The position numbers and the translations under genes were made by a program. Of a stretch of DNA of 64,000 nt, positions 32,501 to 43,679 are shown one piece after another. Within the stretch, counting starts at the first letter, position 1, and every line of letters begins with the position of its first letter. The stretch comes from Rhodotorula mucilaginosa (Eukaryota > Basidiomycota > Microbotryomycetes > Sporidiobolales > Sporidiobolaceae), in the NCBI GenBank assembly GCA_034406715.1, contig CP137867.1:930001-994000 (forward strand). The letters are read 5' to 3'. The notes under the pieces were generated by a model, which worked only from the letters and a program-made list of their open reading frames with translations, was not told where the DNA came from and searched no databases.

Positions 32501-34609
32501 CTGATCCGCATTCTCTCTTCTTAGGGCGCCTTTGATGCCGTTTCGCGGCATCGGTCAACCACCGCCAAGCATTACGGCCTCGACGGCAAAGCCGTCGCTC
32601 TGGAGCCGTGGTCTTCCCGCGCACCTCTCCTCGACGCCCTGCAGTGGCAACTGCATTCGACAGACGTCGTCCTGCGCGAGCGCACGCGCGACCTCGGCGT
32701 CGGATCTCGAGCCGCTCAGCAGTTTGGCGCCTCCGCTTCGCAAGACGTGAAGGGCGAGCTGCAGCGGCAGCTCGCTCTGCTGGCCGATGTCGTCTTTACG
32801 GCTTGCGAGGAACGTATCGCTTACCTTGAATTGTAAGCTGCCTTGAGTGCAGGGCAGGTCTTGCGTCTTACTGATGAGCCTGTTCTCTGACAGCGCACTC
32901 GAGGACGCCAACGCTCCGGACGTCCGCGCGCTCCGCGAGCACTACTTGACGATTCGGCCGCGAGTGATCCAGGTCCTCGGTGCGTAGTCTGGCTATTCAC
33001 GATTGGCGAACGTCGCTGACTCTATCCGACCAAAATAGTCTCGAACGACCAGATTGTGGCTGCTTTCCAAGTGGCAGAGCAGCACCGGGATTTCGACTCG
33101 CTCGTTCGCTTGGCGAACGACCCGCAGCACGGCTCGAAGGCGCGCGTCAACGGCTACCTCGACACGCACGGCCGGGACTTTTCCTTCCCGCTGTACACAT
33201 TCTACCTGGCTGAAGGTACGCGGGTACAAACCTCTACCGATATGGGAAAGAGGTGAACTTACTGGCCCCCCTTTCCTCTCAGGCAACTTGCGAACACTCC
33301 TGGAGCCGGAGGAAGCTCATCGAGAGCTGCTGACCGAATTCCTGGACACGACGGACAACGACCGTAAGCCATCGCACGATGCTGCGTCTATGCACGTCAC
33401 TAAGGTATCCCGTGTCTACAGGTTTGGCCTGGATCAATGACATCGCCATCGACCGCTACGACCGTGCCAAGTCGGCACTCGATGTGGTGGCCGCGGCGGA
33501 AGAATCGGTGGCTCAGAAAAAGGTACCGCACGGGCCCTCGAATGGATGAGGGGCTGCGTCTTCTGACACCGGATTGTGCTTTATCAGGTCATCCTCTCTC
33601 TGGAAAAGCTCACGCAACTCGCGCCAGTTGACCGGACAACCATCGAGACGGAGACCGTGCAGCGTACCCTCGAAGGTATGCAGAGGTGACACGAATTGCC
33701 ATTCGGCCTCGCCACTGACGCGCCTCATCGTCGCCTACAGCCGTTGACGACAGCCTCGACATAGTGCGAACGCAAGAATCACTATCTGCTCTCTTCGCCT
33801 CTCGCCTGTCCGGGTCCGAAGCGCGATTGCCGCCAAATGAGCAGGGCGCGGCGATCTCCTCACGGATAGCGCCGGCCCTGCATGACCGGCCCGCGTTCTC
33901 GAACGAGCTCGCGGGATTCTGCGGGCGCCTGTTCGAGGGGCGGATCCTCTCGACCGAAGACCTCGTCGACGTGTTGACGCTGAAGGAAAACGTCAACGAG
34001 CAAGCGGGCGACTTTGGCTCGGCTCTCGACATTCTCGTGCGAGCCAAGGACGTGCCTGAAGCGAGGCGGCGAACTGCGCTCGCCAGCATCTGGCGCCGAG
34101 TTTACATTCAGGACGAGTAAGTTCAACTCTTGAAAGCTCTTCACGATTACTGCGAGCTGACTAGCGTACCACGTAGTTGGGCATCCCTGAAGAGCTCTGC
34201 AGGTCTCACGGACGAGGAAATGGCCGGCGCGCTTCGCAACACGGCCTTCTTCGCCACCTTGAAAGCGGCAGCCACATCTGGTCAGTGCTCTCACCCTGAT
34301 CCGATGCAAGCTCCGAAGGCGCGTCTCTGACCACGAGGCACTACAGATGTGCCGAAATACATGTACCTCGAGCCGACGCAAAGCTTCTCGACAGCGAACG
34401 CAACGGAAATTTCGGCCCGTTCGCCGAATCTCTCTCCGGAGGAGGTTCAGCTCGTCTTGCAAGATTACGAGCAGGAGAACACCCTGCTGAACGAGGCGCT
34501 CCAGCACGGTCTCGAGTCGTACTGCCAGGAATGCCTGCGGTTGCAGCAGGAGGAGAACTCTGCTAACGGCGGCGAGGAAGTCGGCGGTGAGGCCATCATG
34601 GTGGAGTAG
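29564..34609 (+). CDS. NUP133: Nucleoporin NUP133, 1282 aa, 19 exons
   Basis: Exons: 29564-29969, 30043-30140, 30201-30919, 31018-31162, 31248-31353, 31420-31767, 31830-31939, 32011-32102, 32166-32265, 32322-32462, 32525-32832, 32894-32979, 33039-33215, 33283-33363, 33422-33522, 33588-33675, 33741-34116, 34177-34280 and 34347-34609. The N-terminal ~130 residues are Ser/Arg/Thr/Pro-rich; a beta-propeller-like region follows (ITGFGLLVSNEWCYVWN, GLLVVSNTGEITFWD), then a long helical region ending with IWRRVYIQDDWASL, a segment conserved at the C-terminus of Nup133. Nup133 belongs to the Y-complex (Nup84/Nup107) scaffold of the nuclear pore. I chose the ATG at 29564 (MFSGASTPQRTT); an in-frame ATG at 29468 would add 32 residues. 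Identification rests on overall architecture and the C-terminal segment. Confidence 0.78.
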
Positions 34610-34727
34610 CCTCCCGCGTCCGCGCCTAGTCGAGCATGAAGGCATCATTTTTGCAAAAGACGTTGGCAGAAATGCGCGAGAAATGTACAGCAAACAAAGC
34701 GCATGCAGGCGTTCAACACAAACAAAA

Positions 34728-36852
34728 CTAGTCAATCTCGATCGACTCGACAGGCTTTTTCCCGCTCAGGGTGTTCCCGGACCCGCTGAACGGCACAGCT
34801 GGCTGACTGGTCGTCGACGCGGGTGCTGGCGCTGTGCTCGCAGGGGTCCCGTTCGCGCCCGCCGGCGCACTCGCGGCGCTCCGTGCCGTCCGACCGCTCA
34901 GCGTCGTTCCCGATCCAGTCACACCCGCGAAAGGCGCCGCCGCCGCCCTCTGGTCCGCTTCGTCCTTCTCCCTCTGCTCAATCTCGGCTTGCGAGCCTGG
35001 CGGGGGGCGCACGTTCGAGAGATCGAACCCGAAGAAGAGGGCGCCGAAAGGCAGATTGAGCGCGGCGGGGACTTGACGCGTGCCGATCTGCGTGTCGGCA
35101 GTGATTATGCGCGGTTGACTGCGTGAAGAGGGAGACGGAGGAGTGAGCAATCATACTCTCGCAAGTCAAGTCGAGAAGCCGAGAACGAGAGGCTGAAGGG
35201 AGGACTGACTCGGTACGGAAGATGCGCGAGTTCTCGTCGACGCCCTCGATCCCCTTGGCCTTGATCCCCTTGCCCTTGATACGCTTTCCACCCAAGCTGT
35301 TGCCAGTCCCCTTGAAAGCCTCCCAGGAAGCAGCCGCCGCCGCCTCAGCCGCTGCCGAGCCATCATCCTTCTCCTTCCCTTTGCCCTTGGCGCTCGCTCC
35401 GCTCGGCGTCGCCGTCCCACTGCCACGAGCATCGACGTCCTGCATCCCTTTAGTGTCGAGGTTGAACTTTTCGCGCATGCTCGGGAGCGACTCGGACGGG
35501 CGCTTGTATTCGGGCTCGACGTAGCCGACGGGCGGAGCAAAGTCGACTTCGAGGTCGGTGTCGAGGACGGAAATGGCCGGACCGGGAGGCGTGATCTCCA
35601 TGATGAGGAGACGGAACGTCAAAGTGTGGTAGCCGATTTCGATAATGTCGCCGGCCGTCAAGCAGGAGTAGTTCCGCATCACTCCTTCGAGCCTGAGAGC
35701 ACACACGAGTCAGCGGACCCTGCCCAGACTCTGTGAGCTGCGTTTTTTGCGGACGTAAAGAATGACGCACAAGGCTTTCGGGTCGCTGACTTCGAGGAAG
35801 TCGACGCTCTGCGGCTGGATCTTGATCATCTTGCCCTTCGGGTACCGGCCACCGACGATGCGGATAGGATCTCCCTCGTTCAGGCGCAGTTGATCCATCA
35901 TCTGTGTGCTTCGGCAAGGTTAGCTAGGTGCGGGAACGGGAGGTCGAGTATAGGATCTCGGACTCGCCCATTGTGGCAGGTTGACGCAGCCTTCGTCGGC
36001 GATGAACTCGAGGACACCAGCATGCGTGTTCAGTTCGGGGTTGAGCGGGTTGGTGAGCTCGAAGTCGAGCGGAAGGTCGATGTCCAACTGGGCTGTGGTA
36101 GTTTCAAAAGAGTCAGTCAAGTCTTTTTTGTTTCGGGAGGGGGGAGAAAGAGGTGGCGTGACCCACTAATCTCTTCGAGCGCAGACGGCGGCATGACGAC
36201 TGACAGCCGCAGTACAGACGTCGTCAGCATTACGGGCCCTCTCAGTTCTGCGCGACGAATCGGCACCACGCACTCTTTCCGCCGAACATGAGGTTGGAGC
36301 GTCCGCCGCCATAACTCCTGCCCTGCTGCACTTCGAGGATCGCAGTCGAGTAGGCCCGGTACTGCCTCCTGAACGCACTCGCGGGCGGCTTGGCAAACGC
36401 GTGACCTCCGAAGCCTGGCTGGAACGCAGCAGGGTTCAGAAAGCGCGAGAGTCCGGGCATTGCACGTCCGCCCGCAGCGGAAGCGTAGCCGCCACCGAAC
36501 CCTCCCGGAGCATAGTTGCGATCGTTCTCGTCGTCGTCGGAGTCGTCGTCGGCGCCCAATGGAGCCGGCGGAGCCTGGTAGCGGCGGATCGGAGCTGGCT
36601 CGACCGGTCGATTCGCTCCGGCACTCGATCCGGCGCGAGCCTGCGCTTGGTCCTGCTGCTGAGGCTGCTCGCTTTCGTCTTCGATGTAGAGGTCCGAGTC
36701 GTACGCGTTCTCGTCGTAGTCAAAGTCCTGGAACTCTTCGTCGGATGACTGTGCGTCGCGGAGGTGGTGGGGAGGCAAACTCGTGTCAGCGCACTGTGCC
36801 GGCTAAGCTGACACCTGGAAGGGGTTCTTGAGACTCTCTGCTAGCTCACCAT
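34728..36852 (-). CDS. UFD1: UFD1, ubiquitin-fusion degradation protein 1, 546 aa
   Basis: Minus-strand coding exons 36852-36850, 36748-36274, 36199-36167, 36092-35968, 35901-35771, 35692-35210 and 35118-34728. Ufd1 pairs with Npl4 as cofactor of the Cdc48/p97 ATPase and handles ubiquitinated substrates in ER-associated and other degradation. Signature segments are the double-psi barrel start FRRQYRAYST, GGKIVMPPSALEEI, THAGVLEFIADEGCVNLPQWMMDQL and RNYSCLTAGDIIEI, then VDFAPPVGYVEPE. The C-terminal half has three SG(S/T)GxxLxGK/R-like short repeats (GTGNSLGGK, GSGTTLSGR, GSGNTLSGK). An acidic ~95-residue N-terminal extension (SSDEEFQDFDYDENAYDSD) is longer than in yeast or human Ufd1. The first coding exon appears to contain only the ATG, directly followed by GTGAGC. 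Intron 35967-35902 uses a GC donor. Confidence 0.92.
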
Positions 36853-37163
36853 GGTGCACACGTGTCCCCGAGAGCTGTTGTGGGCGAGGGAGAGCGCCCG
36901 CAAGAGCTCCACGCAAGCGGACCGTCGTCGTCATCGCTCCTCTTTCCACAACTCTTCCCTAGACGCCCCAGAAATATGCGTAGCGTGTCTCTTTCGATGT
37001 ACGAAAGTATGCCCCGAGTGCCTCTACCGAAGATATGTGCAGAAGAGCCTATACGCAGACTCGCCTGCAGCTGCAGCTGTCGATTCCGGAAATCTTCACA
37101 CATATAACTAATAAATCGGATTCACCCTGTAAGCAACCCCTATCGCCGAGTCTAGTCGAGTCT
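36853..37163. other. Intergenic: UFD1 5' region and AACS 3' region
   Basis: The gap of 311 bp between two minus-strand genes. The 70 bp nearest the AACS stop include AT-rich sequence (ATAACTAATAAATCGG near 37104-37119) that may serve as a 3' processing signal. Nothing else was recognised. Confidence 0.45.
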
Positions 37164-39890
37164 CTACAGCTTGGCCTTGATGGCCTCGAGCACGAGCTCC
37201 GGGTGCCGCACAAACACCCGGAGGCACTCCGGGTCCTCCGCCGAACTCAGGTTGAGCTTCTCGTACGGAATCCCGTTCACGAGCTTCTTGGCCGGGACTT
37301 CGAGCCGCTTCCCGTTCGTCGTGTACGGGATCTTGGCGAGCTCGATCACCTTGGCCGGAACGTGACGGGTACTGAGGTTGTTTCGGATCGCGAGCTTGAT
37401 CTGTTCGACGACGCTCGCGGCGAGAGGAGCCTTCATCGGCTTGACAAACAGGATGCTGCCAGGGTGTGCGCACAGTAAAGTCAGCGTGCCATTTACAATG
37501 ACCGACCTGACATTCAGCAGCGCAGGAAGGCAAACGAAGGCACTCACAATCGCTCGTCGCCGTCATGGAGCTTCTGACCGATCGCCAGGCAATCCTCCAC
37601 CTCCTCGATCTTCTCGACGACCGAGTAGCTACGAGTGATTGTGTATATGTCAGTGAATAAGAGAGCTGGAAAGCGGCAAGAAAAATTCGTGGGAATTGAG
37701 CGTACATCTCGGCAGAGCCGAAGCGAACGCCGGCGGGGTTCAGGACTCCATCGGACCGCCCAAAGACGGTGACACCGTTCGTCAAGCTGTGCACCTCGAC
37801 CCAGTCGCCGTGGGTCCAGACCGCCGGCTTCTTCTGCGGGAACACCTCGTAGTACGCCTCGTGGTAGCGCTGCTCGCCGCCCGGTCCCCAGAAACCGACG
37901 GGCATGTTCGGGAACGGCTTGGTGATGACCATCTCGCCTTGCTGGTCGTGAACCGGGTTGCCTGCGGGAGAAGGGAGAGCGGTTGCGCTTCGTCAGCAAC
38001 AGTTCGCCCCAGCGCAGCGCACGGCGGAGGAACGAGGAAACACACCGTCATCATCCCAGGCTTGCAGGTCCATGCCGAGCGCGATGCAAGTCAACTCGGC
38101 GTGGTAGATGGCCTTGCTCCGAACTGCGCCGATAAAGAGACCGCAGATCTGGCGAGTCGGAAGCAGAAGGAAGATCAGCTGAGAGCTTTTAGGGCGAGAA
38201 GAAATACCGTTTTCTGACTCACGTCCGTTCCGCCGGTACCATTGTTGACCCAGACGTCCTTGTGAATGTAGTCGCGCATCCCTGCAAAAGGTTTGGAAGG
38301 TGAGCGTCTGGACACGCGACGTTCATGTGCACGCGCATCGCTCTCCGAATCGGAGGACGTGGTAATTCTCGTCCAGACTCACAATCGTACAGCTCCGGCT
38401 TGAGCACACTACCGGCCAACTGGATCTGCCGAACGTGCCTGAGGTCGAACTCCTTGTTCGGGACGTAGCCGCCCGTCTCGAGTGTTTGCAGGTACCGCGG
38501 CGAGAGACCGAGGATGGTGATCTTGAAGCGCTCGGCGATGGCCCAGATCGTAGAAGGCGAAGGGGCAAACGGTGAGCCGTCGTAGGCAGCCATGCACGCG
38601 CCGCAGCCGAGGGTCGAGAGCATGTGGTTCCACATCATCCAGCCGAGAGTCGTAAACGTGAGCTGCGTGTCGTCCGGCCTCGTGTTGTTGTGCATCATCT
38701 GGACCGTCTTTTGACTGAGTACCATGCCTCCGACGCTGTGGACGATGGCCTTGGGCTTTCCGGTCGTGCCCGAAGAGTACAGGACTAAATCGAGGCAGAT
38801 GGTCAGCTTTCACGCTCAAAACGCTCGACGGTCAAGTCTCTGACAGAGACTCACTCCACACGGGCGTCATGGCGTCTACACGCTCAAACTTGATCTCGGC
38901 CGGGGCGCCCGCGCCCTGCTTGACCATCTCGTTCCAGGTCCACCATTTCTGGGAATGCTGCGGCGCCGGGAATTTTTCCCGCGGCTCGCGGTCGCTGTAA
39001 AGCTGGCCGACGACGATCACGTTCTTGACACTGGGAAGTTTGGCAAGGATGTCCTGCAGCTTGGGGAAGATGGGGACCGTCTTGCCGTTGTAGCGGTAGG
39101 TGTCGGCCGAGAGGATGACCTTTGGCTCGATCTGCTCGAGTCGTTCGAGCGTCGCGGTCACGCCGAATTCGGCGGGGCAAGAACTCCAGACCGCACCGAG
39201 GGACAGCGCGGCGAGGCAGAGGATGACGGCCTCGGCGTTCGAAGGCGAGAAGGTGGCGACGCGGTCGCCGGCCTTGATATCGTATTTGGTCCGCAAGGTG
39301 TGCGCGACGAGGCGGACTTGCTGGTACAGCTCCTCGAAGGTCAGGGACCGGGTCAGGCATGCGTCGAGATCGGCTGCCGACTTGGAGGCTGGCTCAATGA
39401 AGGCCATCAGGGCGCGCTTGTTCGATCGCGCGTTCGGGTGGGCGAGAAGCATGTTCTGTGTGAGCCCTCCGTCAGTACGAGTTCTCGCGGCGCGTTCCCT
39501 CTGCGCGTACTTACTTCGGCATAGTTGAGCTTGGCCCGGATCAGCTGACGGTTAACCGTCTCCATGGGCTGCGAGTCGTCGAACAGAATCTTCTCGTCGC
39601 TGCGGAGAAGAGGTTGCGGGAGAAGCATCAGCATCCTCTCCTTCGATTGCCGAATGGCGAGATTAGATCCCTTCTGTATGAACTCACGTCCTGTCGCCGA
39701 TGACGCCCGTATACTCCCATGCATCCGTCCAGAAGCGGTTGAGGTTCTCGAGCGAGTAGGCGTGCAGTTCGTCGTAGTCACGCAGCGAACGGCCGTGCTT
39801 CTTGTTGATATAGTGCCGGAACTTTGTGTCGGCGGCTTCTTCAATGTCTTGAGCCTTGGGCACCCAAAAAAGCGTCCTCGTCGACGGCAT
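37164..39890 (-). CDS. Acetoacetyl-CoA synthetase, 693 aa
   Basis: Minus-strand exons 39890-39688, 39599-39515, 39455-38855, 38784-38383, 38281-38223, 38148-38046, 37961-37706, 37628-37548 and 37455-37164. It is an ANL-superfamily adenylating enzyme: acetoacetate + ATP + CoA give acetoacetyl-CoA, AMP and PPi, in the cytosol, feeding sterol and fatty acid synthesis or ketone-body use. Visible motifs are GAVWSSCPAEFG, the P-loop-like A3 motif LYSSGTTGKPKAIVHS, the A5 motif NGTGGTDICGLFIGA, the hinge region FGRSDGVLNPAGVRFGS and the C-terminal catalytic Lys context TTNGKRLEVPAKKLV. The length matches bacterial and animal AACS (about 650-670 aa). The acetoacetate-specific N-terminal part (INKKHGRSLRDYDELHAYS, then NRFWTDAWEYTGV) separates it from acetyl-CoA synthetase. 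Confidence 0.92.
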
Positions 39891-40451
39891 AGTGATCGGA
39901 CAGCCGTAGAATTCGAAGTGGGGAAGCCGATGCGAGCGAGGGCGTGGGCGTGGGCGAGCGAGGCGAGCGACTAGGGAGGCGTGAGAGAGATCACAAGTGC
40001 AGCAGGTGCAGCAGGCGAGTACTGGCGAACGGTCTGTGAACAACAAGAGCGTGAAGAAAAAGAAGGAAGTGTCGACGTCCGGTGGCCTCCCACGAGAGGA
40101 ACCCCGCGGAGTGTTTTTGGCAATTCCCCCTCTCTTCTCCAGGCGGCATCGCATTTTCCGCTTCTTTCCCTCCAGACCAACTGGCTGCATGTTCGAACGA
40201 CTTGTTCGGCAATACAGCAGCGCAGGTGCGCACGACCGCGCCGACCGCTACACCCGTGATTCAGCTCCTTAGCCGCCCCAATCGACCAACAGTTGGAGCT
40301 GTGCTGCAATGCTTGTCGGGAACCCTGTGTACGAGGTTGGACACGTCAGTATTTGGCATATACGAAGAGATGTCGATCTGGGACCGGCGCGCTGGAGCGC
40401 GAAGTAGCCGGAGCCAAAAACCCGGTCAGCAAGAAGAGCTCGGAGAATAGA
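39891..40451. promoter_or_regulatory. AACS promoter region and NDC1 3' region
   Basis: The gap of 561 bp between two minus-strand genes. Purine-rich on the plus strand near 40030-40075 (pyrimidine-rich on the AACS transcript strand). No further feature recognised. Confidence 0.4.
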
Positions 40452-43272
40452 TCACGCACTAAATTCGCCGAGATATTCGGCAAATTCTGTCAGGATCGCC
40501 TTCGTACCCGCGCGTAGTGCTGTGCGACGGCAATCAGAGGATAAGGTCAGGTTATGCAATCGGATCTGAAGGTTGGCCAGTTGATAGCGGAACCCGACTC
40601 ACCGTCCTCAACTTCGCCCACTTCCTTTTCCACCATCCTCCGCGCACGGTCCTTTTCGTCTTGTCCGCCTGCGACAGCGTCTGCGGCGGCTTCGAGGTCT
40701 GTCGAGAGCGATTTGAGGGCGCTCAGGAATCGGACAAACGCTTCGAGGACTTTCGGGATGTCGCGCTGCGTGACGCCGTACGGGTCCTCCGTCAAGGACG
40801 CGCAGATCAGGTTCGAAAGTGCTGTTACGCATCGCTGGGTCAGTCGAGCGCTTCGTAGAGTTGCTTGGCGTCGTGTCAGCGCCAGGAGGGAAGAGACTCA
40901 CCCTGTACAGCGCACACAATCTCGTGCCGTCGCTTGATGCAATTCTTGACGCGGTACTCGATAGCGATCTCAAAGATACCGGCGCGCAAGAATCCTGGGA
41001 CGAAGTGAGCGACCGAGTGTTCCGTGCCGACAACGTCCACGACGCTGGACGCCGGGGGCGCGGTCAGAGCAGCCTGCTCGACCGATTTGGCGGCGTGAGC
41101 GACCGTGGTCGGCACGAGGCTGGACGTCTGCAGGATCGAAGGGACGCGAGAGACGGCCGAACCGGCTGCGCTCAACGCGGTCGAGATCGCTTGTTGTGCT
41201 TGTTGACCAGTGGTGCTTTCGACGGTCCTCCGAGCGACAGTCTGGACAGCAGTCACGCTACCAGTGCCGGCCGCCGACGAGTTGCTGGCCGCCGCTGCGA
41301 GCTTGTCAAAGAGCGTCGCGCGAGTGGGTTGGAACACGTTACCAGCCATAACAGCAGCGCGGTTCGTGGCGTGCTGTTGGGACGGCGCAGGCGCGGCGGC
41401 GCCGGTCTGAGTCGACTGCGTCGAGGACGCCGAAGTGTCTGATGGGAAGGAACGGCGTCTATCAGTGACCGGTGCATTCTGAAGGCGAGTAAGCTCATGC
41501 AGGCCGACCTGGAAGTCTTCCTCGGCCCTTGACACGCTGCAATTCTGTGCCGAGAAGCAAGAGGCATTCGCGAGAGATCTCCTCCCAGGCTCCTCCCGTC
41601 GCGCTCCCTGGTTTGACGTCTTTGTAGATGGCTTCTCGGCGCAAAGCGTCCCGCAAGGTGAGGGTGGAAAGCTCGATAAAGGCGAATTGCTGTGCAAGAA
41701 GTGTCAGCGGGGACTTGTTCCCTTGTGAGTACCAGTCTCGGTGCGTACCTGGTAATACGGATCGGCCGATCGAAGACCTGACAGGAGGACCTGATTCGGC
41801 TTGGAGCCGAACTGCGAGACGGTCATCGGCTGCAGGGTCATGAGATCAGCCTCGACAGCTCACGACACAAGCTAGCTACGGGTTGGCACTCACCTGCGTC
41901 GCGTACACCTCGAAGAGGACGTGCGTAGACTCGAAGACGAGGAAGATGAGCAAGGCGCTCGAAAACGCGCGAGCCGCCAAGGTGACCGAGTAGGAGCCGT
42001 TGTGCCGCATCATGGCGTACATGTTCGATCTTTGAGTTGATAGCGAAGGGACGGGCGAAATCACGCAGGGTTTGTCAGCAGCGCTCCGAGTGAAGTAAGT
42101 CTTCCTGACGAAGCATCGAGACGCACCGGCTCCAAACGGGCAGAACATGCGCGAGGAAGAATCGCAAGACGGGCCGCCGGAATAACGCGTATCCCGACCA
42201 GAAGAGCATCCATGCCGAGCTCGCGGACCGGATTGCAGCGGCCACGCGAGTGCGGCCGCGGGCGGCCAATCGTGCCGGAATCGTGAGCTGTTCGCAGCGG
42301 AAGGTATCAGTCACCTTCGCGTGAGCAAAAAACAGCACGATTGATCAGAGAAAATGCTCACATCGCTGTCGTCATCGAATTCGACCTGCGAGCGGTCCTC
42401 CAAGACGTGCTTGACGGTAGCCCAGGCCGCTAACGAGAGGTGGAACAGCGACAGGACCAGTCTGCGTTCATTGAGCTGCCACGCATCGCGACTGCACACG
42501 CGGGTAGGCGAAGATGTTGTCAGCATCCGGGGCTTGTAGCTTGTCAGCAAGAGTCGACGCACCCTTGGTGAAAGAAGAACCAGCCCAAGCGGGCGTCCCG
42601 CGATGCCCAGCTTGCGGCCCAGATGTAGGCGAAATGCAAGGTGACAGCGGAGAGCAGATACGCGACGAAGATCGGCAATGTAATGCTTCGTTTCTGGAGT
42701 TGCGACAGGCGGGCGAAGAGTGTCGGAAGAGGAGGTCGAACAGCTGTGTTCGGGCAAGAAGACGGATGAGAATGTTCGGCCCGGTTCTCGAAGCAGGGAG
42801 AGGACGTACTTGTGATGGTCTGCTTGCGCAGGACAAGGACTGGAATCGTCCCGAGGAAGGCTATGGGCGCAAAGAGCACGACCGGCACGATGTTGAACAA
42901 GGAAGCTGGAACCGGCAAGGCTGGCGAGTCAGCATCGTCGAGACCTTCCTACGAGGCGCACGAGCTTACCCGGTAGCCCTCGAGGATCAAAGATGGCAAT
43001 CGCAAGGGCGCCAGCTGCTGCGATGGCCGACAAGCCAAAGAGGTTGCGAAGTCGCCGCTGCAGAACGACCTGTGCGAGCGGAATGGAGCGTGTCAGGGGC
43101 TGATAGTGTACTGAAACTACCCTACTAGGGTCTCACATACCTTGCAGAGTCGCTCGTACTCTTGCGACGGCGCAGAGCTGCTCGAGACGAATGTCGAGTG
43201 AAGCAGGTCAAACGTCGACTGCGTAGGCGGTGCGCCCGTCTGCGCCGTGTTTGCTGGCGCAAAGGCGCTCAT
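40452..43272 (-). CDS. NDC1: Nuclear-pore/spindle-pole transmembrane protein NDC1, 669 aa
   Basis: Minus-strand exons 43272-43141, 43069-42970, 42920-42810, 42743-42563, 42491-42362, 42287-42127, 42029-41894, 41829-41749, 41689-41536, 41438-40902, 40821-40603 and 40519-40452. Six hydrophobic segments lie in the first half (for example FGLSAIAAAGALAIAIF, LFNIVPVVLFAPIAFLGTI and LPIFVAYLLSAVTLHFAYIW), followed by a soluble C-terminal half, the layout of Ndc1. The conserved start of the soluble part reads DPYYQQFAFIELSTLTLRDALRREAIYKD, close to the Ndc1 QxFAxxEL block. Ndc1 anchors nuclear pores and, in fungi, spindle pole bodies in the nuclear envelope. The Ser/Thr/Gln/Ala-rich linker (SSTQSTQTGAAAPAPSQQ) looks disordered. 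The junction 41689-41536 to 41438-40902 was chosen because it keeps the frame; the unspliced reading ends early. Confidence 0.8.
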
Positions 43273-43679
43273 ACTGGGTATAGCTTGCAGTACCTGCTCG
43301 CACCAACTGCGTCAAGTGCCGTAGCGTGGTGAAGGAGCAGTCGAAAGCGCGGCCAGCATCATCGTGCATCGAGACGGGGTTTCGTCAGAATTTCGCTCAT
43401 GCATGGCTGCGACACGCTTTACGTCTTCTTTGGTGGTACAGCAACAGACCCGCAGCCCTGCGCAAGACTCCGAAACAGCGACATCTGAAACAGGTTGCAG
43501 AATTAATAGTTCTTTGCACAGGGAGAAGATGGATTCACTAGTCGGAGAACAACAAGAGAACGAGAAGGGAGCGTCGTAGGAACAAATGCGGTAGAAGGGA
43601 AGTAGGTGTAATATGGAACGAGGTCTAGACGGAACGGTCAAGAGAAGGGCCGTCGTCGTCACGGCGGTGATGCGGCGGT
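43273..43679. other. Intergenic: NDC1 promoter and GT31 3' region
   Basis: The gap of 407 bp between two minus-strand genes. It holds the NDC1 promoter (upstream side, near 43273) and the GT31 3' UTR. No other feature seen. Confidence 0.4.

Noticed and set aside
41536-41689. Possible frameshift in NDC1 after the QFAFIELSTL block
   Set aside because: A normal intron (41535-41439, GTGTCA donor, CATCAG acceptor) restores the frame, so no break needs to be assumed.
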